A DNA stretch of 64,000 bases from Anthopleura xanthogrammica (lineage: Eukaryota; Cnidaria; Anthozoa; Actiniaria; Actiniidae). Every line of letters starts with the position of its first letter. Positions within the stretch are counted from its first letter, which is position 1. Both the position numbers and the translations under genes were made by a program. The DNA lies in contig OZ025209.1 in assembly GCA_964019055.1 (NCBI GenBank), forward strand, positions 10,661,981-10,725,980. Direction: 5' to 3'. Under the pieces are notes generated by a model. The model ran no database searches, was not told the origin of the DNA, and saw nothing but the letters and a program-made list of their open reading frames with translations. This document shows, in pieces, positions 57,484-64,000 of the stretch.

Positions 57484-59072
57484 AACACGGACCTGACATT
57501 AAATATTTTCTCAAAGTACGATAACAGTTCCCTAAAGTTTACCCTCCCCAAATACAATATTCATTTATTCACTTACTCCCTCTATACCATTTACACATAA
57601 CGTAGTAGTTTTCAACAGTATTATTATGAAACTAGTAGGTGTTGATCAGGGTTGTTGCAGGGTACCATAGCTATTTACTCGCTTATATGTGCGTCTAACG
57701 TATTTGTATAAGTAGATTTTCAACAGTATTGTAAACCATTAAAGCGTTGATCCAGGGTTGTTTTAAGGTTTTCAGAAATTCTAAAATCAAGCTAGAATTG
57801 TCGAGAACTTGATTTTTTAAACTGACCGTGAAATTATAGAGATTTGTGCGTGAAGGGTGATTCACGTAAACCCTTAAAGCAATGATGGTCAACCTTCTAA
57901 TGAAACCAAGCAAGGAATGATATCTAGAGATCTAATATACGGGTTATAGTGAAATCACTCTTCCGGGTTCTGGTATACAGTAGTAATATATTTATCTGTA
58001 TTGATTACTCTAGAAAATTAGTTTTTTAAAAATCCATTATATACAACAATGACTATCCTTGTGTCGAGATATGCCATCAAATAAATTCCTGAGAGCTATG
58101 ATTTCTGTTGTATTTTTCTTCTTCAGTCGATACTAAGGAGGGGGGGTCAACCATCGTTACTAGAATTTACTGAGTTTCGCAATCTTCACTGAATTCCGAC
58201 CTAAAAATTCCCACGAGTGCGTAGATCAAGCAAAGTCTGGTATACACTCGATTGCAAAATAATTGTCCGGTTCAAAAACGTAGAAGCCGAGACAAAAATG
58301 TTACACGGAAAGTACATCGATGAAATAAATGCCCTAGTGATACTGTTATATGTTCATAATTTGTTGCACTGACAGAAAGCATGGGGGCTTTTAACACGTT
58401 TCATATCGATGTATCTCGAATGCATCGGAGGAGGATTTTTACCTTTCGGTCTCAACTTGTATGTTTTTGAGCCCTACTATAACCTTGGAAAAACTGTATG
58501 GGAGTTAAAATAATTTCACTTGCCTGTTTGAAAAGTGCAGTAGAACGTGCTTTAGTTATATTAAGAATTGTAAAAAAAAAAAGGAAAATATAGTTTCGGG
58601 AATCAAGAGTGCATGGCGTAACGGTAGTGCAATTGGGTTTTTTCCCCCTCGGTTACCAAGCCTTGTAGGATCAATTTGCGGACAGGGCTAGCTGTCATCA
58701 ATTTCACCGAATGCCAATTTTTTGCTTTGTTTTTACCAACAAACTTCACGGTAGGCTATCTAAAAATTAAGGGATATATGTCAAAGTCGTAGAATTTGCA
58801 GGCATGCACATACAGTAAGTTTCTGATTGTTATAATGCCACGGTGAAATAAGTTTCATGATTCCGCTCTCAAATAAAGCTTTAGGCTTTTTTCATCCGAC
58901 CAATAATAATACTCAGCATTTTACTTCCTATCGGACCTTGATCATTCGTTCGTCATGTGATCTCATGACTCTTTCTTGGAAATCAGATTAAAATCACGTG
59001 AACGAAGGACTAAGCGAACAAACTTCGGCAAAAAGGCTGAAAAGGAGGAATACGCACTCTTCACATCACATC
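57484..59072. other. SR-protein 3' UTR and TRIM upstream region
   Basis: The poly(A) signal AATAAA at 58080-58085 likely ends the SR transcript. A degraded tRNA-like stretch (GCATGGCGTAACGGTAGTGC, 58610-58629) is visible. TCACGTGA at 58992-58999 sits about 75 bp before the TRIM ATG. No other gene. Confidence 0.5.
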
Positions 59073-61202
59073 ATGGAAGATTCCGATATCAAGAAGGACG
59101 TTCAGTGTTCCTTGTGTAATGATACACTTACTGAACCCAAAAACCTGCCTTGTTTTCACACATTTTGTAAGCTTTGCATCAAAAGACACGCCGAACTCAT
59201 CGACGAAGTCAATGTCTTCAAGTGTCCTTCGTGTCAATCTCAAACTCCTCTGCCAGAACTAAACAGCGTTGAAGATCTAAAACCAAGTGTTCTACATTCA
59301 AGAATCTTGAAGCGTCTGGCCTTAGCAGGAGGTAGAAAGGTTTGTTCTGTTTCTGAGAGCCATTCTCCAGCATCTTGTTACTGTTTTGACTGTGATCGCT
59401 CGATGTGTGACGAATGTGAACAGAGCCATTCAGTGTTTACCAAAGATCACAAGGTCGTTATTTTCTCTGATATGAAGAGAGAAGATGTTGAGCTGATAGT
59501 AAAAAGAGAAATTCATTGCAAAAGTCATCTTGGTGAGAGACTAGCCCTGTTCTGTGAAGATTGTGATACAGCAATTTGTCTTGCTTGCTTGAAACAGGGT
59601 CACACAGGCCATAAATTCTTTAAATTAGAAACCTTTGCCTCAATGAAGAGAGACGTGTTGACTAAGCATCTAGAATTACTAGAAAAGCTCAGAATTGACG
59701 AGAAATACAAAAAGGAGCAAGAAGAGATTGTTAGCACAATGAAAAAAGATGAAGAAAGAGCCAAAAAGGAAGTGAGGCAAATGACAAAAAACATTATCGA
59801 AACTGCACAAGAAAACGAAAAAAAATTGCTAAGACAAATCGAAGAGAAGTCAGAAAAAGCCAGCAAGAACTTGAACATAATTCATCATATTCCAGCCGTC
59901 AAGGAATTCATAAATACTATGAAGGAAAAAGGACTGGCAAGTGAAATGATGAACATTCAAGAAGCAGAATGCTCTGAGGAGTTTATGTTCTGCCCGCTAC
60001 CACGACATTCAAGGATTGTTTTTGTTGCAAACAAAGAGTTGGCGCAGCAAGTGAATACGGGACTGGGAGAAATACAGTCTTATACTAAAACAGACCACAC
60101 GAAGACCTCTATTGAAGAAGGCGGACTCTGGACTGAGCCAGAAGCTTTAAACGTACGAAAGCTGTCAGTAATAACAAAAACCTCTACAGGAGAACTCAGT
60201 ATTAACCCTATTGATGTTGTAGACGTTAAAATCAGCCCTGAAGATGATGTGGTAACGAAGAGGAAATCTGCAGCCACTGATGGTAAAATAAAAATAGAAT
60301 TCATGGCTAAAGTAGCTGGTCAACTGACAGCAGAGGTTCAAGTGAATGGGAATCATGTATCTAACAGTCCACTAGTGATAAATGTACAGGCACAGCAGAT
60401 GAGAGGCACGAGATTCAGGATGAAAGGCGTAAATATAAGATCTTGCCATTTCAATGGAATAGCAGTAAATAAAGAAAACAGTATGATCGCTGTTGTAGAC
60501 GAGTCTGCGCACTGTGTACATGTATTCAACACTAATGGAGATCTGTTACTGACGTATGGTAGTCAAGGTAGTGGAAGGGGGCAGTTTTCTTACCCTTATG
60601 GGTTAGCCTTTCGGAACGAAACAGATTTAGTCATTTCAGATTCTGGTAATCATAGAATATGCGTGTTAAATGCCGCAACAGGGAAACTGGTAAAAACCTT
60701 TGGTAACAAAGGTAACGATGATGGAGAATTTTGCGATCCTTATGGAGTTCACGTTGATGACGATGGGAACATCATGGTTTGCGATTATGGTAATGAACGT
60801 GTTCAAGTCTTCACAAGAGACGGTGACTATCAATATCAGTTTGGTTTGACAAGAAAAGATAATTTTTCTCCCGCTGGTATAGTAACACATGGTGGACGGT
60901 GTTACGTCAGCGATAACAGTGATCACGTTATTCATGTATTTGAGAAGAAAAATGGCGTACCTACTAGAATATCAACGATTGGTGGTGAAGACAAGCAGGT
61001 TATTCCTTGGGGTTTGGCAATTGATAACGATCATCATCTTCTGGTATGTGATCAAGGAAATGGCCACATTCAAAAATTTACATTAGATGGACGTTTAGTA
61101 GGCAAGACTCATTATGTGATCTCTAAACCTGTTGATGCAGCAGTTTTGAATGATGGTCAGTTATTAATAACTTCTTATTATTCTGGTGTGTTCGTTTTCT
61201 AG
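59073..61202 (+). CDS. TRIM-NHL protein (TRIM2/3/71-like), single exon
   Basis: An intronless frame of 709 residues. The frame is open a further 25 codons upstream, but the first in-frame ATG is 59073, and the RING begins right after it. Domains: C3HC4 RING (C12, C15, C27, H29, C32, C35, C51, C54), a B-box 1-like region (about 90-130), B-box 2 (about 143-185, HCKSHLGERLALFCEDC), a Lys/Glu-rich coiled coil (about 190-290), a filamin-type Ig domain (about 340-440, GQLTAEVQVNG ... SPLVINV) and NHL repeats (about 455-709, e.g. FSYPYGLAF, FCDPYGVHV). TRIM-NHL proteins are E3 ubiquitin ligases and/or RNA-binding regulators; the target here is unknown. AATAAA at 61541 may end the transcript. A close paralogue starts at 63149. 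Confidence 0.93.
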   Translation: MEDSDIKKDVQCSLCNDTLTEPKNLPCFHTFCKLCIKRHAELIDEVNVFKCPSCQSQTPLPELNSVEDLKPSVLHSRILKRLALAGGRKVCSVSESHSPASCYCFDCDRSMCDECEQSHSVFTKDHKVVIFSDMKREDVELIVKREIHCKSHLGERLALFCEDCDTAICLACLKQGHTGHKFFKLETFASMKRDVLTKHLELLEKLRIDEKYKKEQEEIVSTMKKDEERAKKEVRQMTKNIIETAQENEKKLLRQIEEKSEKASKNLNIIHHIPAVKEFINTMKEKGLASEMMNIQEAECSEEFMFCPLPRHSRIVFVANKELAQQVNTGLGEIQSYTKTDHTKTSIEEGGLWTEPEALNVRKLSVITKTSTGELSINPIDVVDVKISPEDDVVTKRKSAATDGKIKIEFMAKVAGQLTAEVQVNGNHVSNSPLVINVQAQQMRGTRFRMKGVNIRSCHFNGIAVNKENSMIAVVDESAHCVHVFNTNGDLLLTYGSQGSGRGQFSYPYGLAFRNETDLVISDSGNHRICVLNAATGKLVKTFGNKGNDDGEFCDPYGVHVDDDGNIMVCDYGNERVQVFTRDGDYQYQFGLTRKDNFSPAGIVTHGGRCYVSDNSDHVIHVFEKKNGVPTRISTIGGEDKQVIPWGLAIDNDHHLLVCDQGNGHIQKFTLDGRLVGKTHYVISKPVDAAVLNDGQLLITSYYSGVFVF

Positions 61203-62215
61203 ATTGTAAATCATTATATTTCCTGACTATGTAAATTTGTGAAAACTAACCATTGTAATATCTATCTATCCGCTCCTCCAGTATATCTACGGGTTAAAAG
61301 AACAAGTTTACTGCAATGGGAACTCAAACTCAGGGAAACCAAACTCATATATATAGTCATATTCATATTTTATACTTATTTTAATACTGCCCATTCTGCC
61401 TTACTGGCACTGATGTAGGGCAGCAACAAAGGGTGACTCTTATTCATATTCATATTCATAGTTTATTTTCTATAGTCTGAGCTAATAGACTCCTAAAGGT
61501 GTTCAGAGAACGATAATTTTCAGAAGTTTTGTTCAATTTCAATAAAATTTGGCAAAAAGCATGTATATGGATAAGTATTGATAAACAAAAGTGTGTGTGG
61601 GCGATTTTTGACATTTTGATTATTTCGTCTTTTATGCGGTAAAACGTCAGCCGACATGGAAAGTTTTCGGCACTCGAAATTGAATATTCAATAACTTTTT
61701 AACAAAGCAAAAAATCAAAAAACGCTCACACTTTTTTTGTAGTTTATCTTTCGCTAATTCACCTAGTGAAGTTCTTTTGGATATACGCGCTAACGCCATG
61801 TCCATTAATCCACATCTACGGAACGTGCCCAATTTGGGTTTTAAAAGGCCCTGGCATCGTTTCAAATTAAAAAATCTTTATCATATAATCTTTAAGAACA
61901 ATACAAAGTTTCATAGGGTTTTGTTGAAAGTGTTCCCTGCTGGCAGAGTCTCCTTTTCTTTTTTTTTTCTTTTTTTTTTCCTGATAGGCATTCAGCAAAA
62001 AAAAAAAAAGGGAACTGCCAGGCAGCAGGGAATTGGAAGTGTTGGGTAGAGAGAGTTTTTAAACGACACATGCCACTGAAGGTCTCCAGTAACCTTAAAT
62101 ACTTTAGAATTCATTTTTAAGTCTTGAGAAATCCCTTAAGCAGTTTTTTTTCAGTTTTTTGGGGACACCTGTCTACCTGTCTACTATAAAATCTAATAAT
62201 AATAAAACTTTACAT
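61203..62215. other. Intergenic, TRIM 3' flank
   Basis: AATAAA at 61541-61546 is a possible poly(A) signal. A small inverted pair, CCCTGCTGGCAG (61937) and CTGCCAGGCAGCAGGG (62016), flanks T and A runs. Repeated TCATATTCATATTCAT motifs occur at 61350 and 61443. No gene. Confidence 0.5.
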
Positions 62216-62723
62216 TAGAATAAACTAAGTTACTGGGTCGGACACAGCCTGAGGGGATGATTTCCGCGCCCCAGCCCCCTAGAAGGTTGGGTAGCGTAGA
62301 CGTGCTTGTCTCTTCAGGCTGTGTCTGACTTAGCGAGTATTTTATAGTTTTATCTACTTTTACTTATATTATATCACCATATCGTTACATGTATATATTA
62401 AAATTTTAATCTAATATCTACTAAAGATGTACCCTGAGGAGATGGACGACTCCTGCACCCAGCCCCATTGAAGGTTGGATGACGGATGTGTGTCTTTCTC
62501 TTCAGGCTATAGATCACACATATCTTACACCTATTGTGATCTCTTATTCTATTATTTGTTTTATATATATTTATATATTTATTTATTTATCTATATATAT
62601 ATTCTTTTTTGTTTTTTTCCATATATTTGTTTAATAATTAATTTTAGGTCTCCCCAATTAGCAAAGCACTTGTGCTGAGCTACTATACTTATTGAGACTT
62701 TAATAAAGTTATTATTATTATTA

Positions 62724-62775
<52 letters not shown>
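62216..62775 (+). mobile_element. Retrotransposon-like 3' end with ATT tail
   Basis: The right end reads TTGAGACTTTAATAAAGTT followed by a TTA/ATT microsatellite to 62775. This resembles the 3' ends of LINE/SINE elements with short tandem tails. It contains two related blocks about 200 bp apart (62232-62330 and 62430-62512). Each has CTGAGGRGATG, GCNCCCAGCCCC, GAAGGTTGG and CTTCAGGCT, and the first is closed by a CACAGCCTGA/TCAGGCTGTG stem. No reverse transcriptase is visible. Confidence 0.5.
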
Positions 62776-63148
62776 GATATCATAATTTGATATATACATT
62801 TAATAACACTACGACCTAAGACATTAAGTGATATAAAGAGCATACGACACCTTGATAAAGCTATGCCGGTAATCATATTGAATTATTGGAAATTACATTT
62901 ATTAAAACTTTTCTCTGCTCTGATCTAAGAATCAGTCGACAGTGACCATGAAATTTTCAAAACACCGAATGTTTAGTATTTAGAAGCAACATTCTCACAC
63001 TCTTGATACCCCCCTGGGAAGTTGATGCTCACAATGGCGTGACACAATATTTCTAGGAAACATTAGTCAATGTAGGTCACGTGATATTCCAAGAAAGAAA
63101 GGACTCGACAAGCAAGCAAGACAGTCTCAGTAGACAACTATTAACAAC
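62776..63148. promoter_or_regulatory. Upstream region of second TRIM gene
   Basis: No gene. GTCACGTGATATTCCAAGAA near 63077 resembles the CACGTG/TTCTTGGAAAT region upstream of the first TRIM gene (58970-59000) in rearranged form. It may be part of the duplicated promoter. Confidence 0.4.
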
Positions 63149-64000
63149 ATGGAATCCTTTCTAACTGACCTAAAGAAGGATGTCCAATGTTCTTTGTGTA
63201 ATGATACACTTACTGAACCCAAGATATTGAAATGTTTTCATACATTTTGTAAGCCTTGCATCAAAAGACACGCCGAACTGATCGAGGAAGTCAACGTGTT
63301 CAAGTGTCCTTCGTGTAAATCTCAAACTCCTCTGCCAGAGCTAAACACCGTAGAAGATCTTAAACCAAGTGTTCTACATTCAAGAATCTTGAAGGGTCTG
63401 GTCTTAGCAGAAGGTAGAAAGGTTTGTTCTGTTTCCGAGAGCCATTCTACAGCATCTTGGTACTGTTTTGACTGTGATCGCTCGATGTGTGACGAATGTC
63501 AACAGAGCCATTCAGTGTTTACCAAAGATCACAAGGTCGCTCGTCTCGCCGATATGAAGAAAGAAGATATCGAGCTGATAATAACAAGAGAAAATCATTG
63601 TAAAAATCATCCAAATCAAAGGTTAGAGCTATTTTGTGAGAACTGTGAAGCAGTGATTTGTCTAACTTGCTTAAAAGAAAACCACAAAGGCCATGTTGCA
63701 TCATCATTAGATGAATTCGCTTCAAGAAAGAAGACTGTGTTGTCGAAGCATCTACAGGTGATAGAGAATTTGATGTTAAATGACAAGGAAAAGGAAGAAC
63801 ATGAAGAGATTGCTTACAACATAAAACAACAAGGAGAAAAAGCTTTGAAAGAAATCCAAGAGAAAACAAAGAAAATGATCGAAACTCTTCGAGAAAACGA
63901 ACGAGAGTTGCTTAATCAAGTCGTGGAGAGCTTAGAAAAAGCCGAAAGAAACTTGAACATAATTCATCACATGCCAGCAGTCAAGGAATACATCAATAGG
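63149..64000 (+). CDS. Second TRIM gene, N-terminal part (runs off the window)
   Basis: 284 codons open from the ATG to the window end with no stop. The RING (C14, C17, C29, H31, C34, C37), B-box 1-like region, B-box 2 and coiled coil align closely with the gene at 59073. They share long nearly identical stretches such as LCNDTLTEPK, VFKCPSC and DRSMCDEC. It ends on INR in the same position as INTMKEKG of the first gene. The rest (filamin and NHL) is outside the window if present. B-box 2 and the coiled coil differ most. This is a tandem duplicate about 4.1 kb downstream. Confidence 0.9.
   Translation, partial: MESFLTDLKKDVQCSLCNDTLTEPKILKCFHTFCKPCIKRHAELIEEVNVFKCPSCKSQTPLPELNTVEDLKPSVLHSRILKGLVLAEGRKVCSVSESHSTASWYCFDCDRSMCDECQQSHSVFTKDHKVARLADMKKEDIELIITRENHCKNHPNQRLELFCENCEAVICLTCLKENHKGHVASSLDEFASRKKTVLSKHLQVIENLMLNDKEKEEHEEIAYNIKQQGEKALKEIQEKTKKMIETLRENERELLNQVVESLEKAERNLNIIHHMPAVKEYINR

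Noticed and set aside
58608..58690. Possible tRNA gene near GGCGTAACGGTAG
   Set aside because: Only a box A-like string is present; no cloverleaf or proper box B could be formed. Probably a decayed tRNA-derived repeat.
58998..59072. Upstream extension of the TRIM frame
   Set aside because: It would need a GTG start; the ATG at 59073 precedes the RING directly and is the expected eukaryotic start.
63380..63500. Loss of a zinc ligand in the second TRIM (Cys to Trp before YCFDC)
   Set aside because: In aligned B-boxes that position is not a ligand; the YCxxC pair and later ligands are intact.

Overview
The window is animal nuclear DNA, AT-rich and full of simple repeats, with genes split by GT-AG introns. 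It carries intron-rich orthologues of a septin, Mediator subunit 19 and an SR splicing factor, plus tandem TRIM-NHL genes, a secreted PAN/Apple-domain protein and abundant fold-back and tRNA-derived repeats. This mix suggests a non-bilaterian or early-branching marine invertebrate, most likely an anthozoan cnidarian (coral or sea anemone). The species assignment is inference; no marker fixes it.

Layout. 1-33.3 kb is gene-poor. It holds one well-supported gene (3374-6695, minus; secreted PAN/Apple protein with a beta-trefoil-like tail), one intact unrecognised ORF (15861-16376, minus), two or three orphan candidate exons, a six-copy tRNA-Asn tandem array (21061-22086, period exactly 161 bp) and large tandem repeats: TCCA (6.8-7.1 kb), an 18-bp GATATC minisatellite (11.4-13.0 kb), a TTGTAG/TTTGTA minisatellite (17.6-18.0 kb), GA (19.9 kb), CAA (24.3 kb) and CTTT (26.7-27.0 kb). 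Several palindromic MITE-like elements lie between them.

33.4-64 kb is a compact gene cluster: septin (minus, 12 coding exons), MED19 (plus, 8 exons), an uncharacterised methyltransferase-like gene (minus, 5 exons), an SRSF4/5/6-type SR protein (plus, 8 exons), a single-exon TRIM-NHL gene (plus) and a second TRIM gene running off the window end (plus). I rebuilt these exons by hand from splice sites; every multi-exon model keeps reading frame from ATG to stop. Septin/MED19 and methyltransferase-like/SR are divergent pairs with short shared upstream regions (595 and 297 bp between start codons), so bidirectional promoters are likely; MED19 and the methyltransferase-like gene converge.

The cluster contains housekeeping genes (transcription, splicing, cytoskeleton) rather than a pathway. 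The most unusual items are the tRNA array (161-bp period, alternating dimer units, one copy with a GUA anticodon in an Asn body, and 15-bp direct repeats at its edges), a 665-bp perfect ACAG tract starting 8 nt past a septin 5' splice junction, and the methyltransferase-like gene of unknown function.
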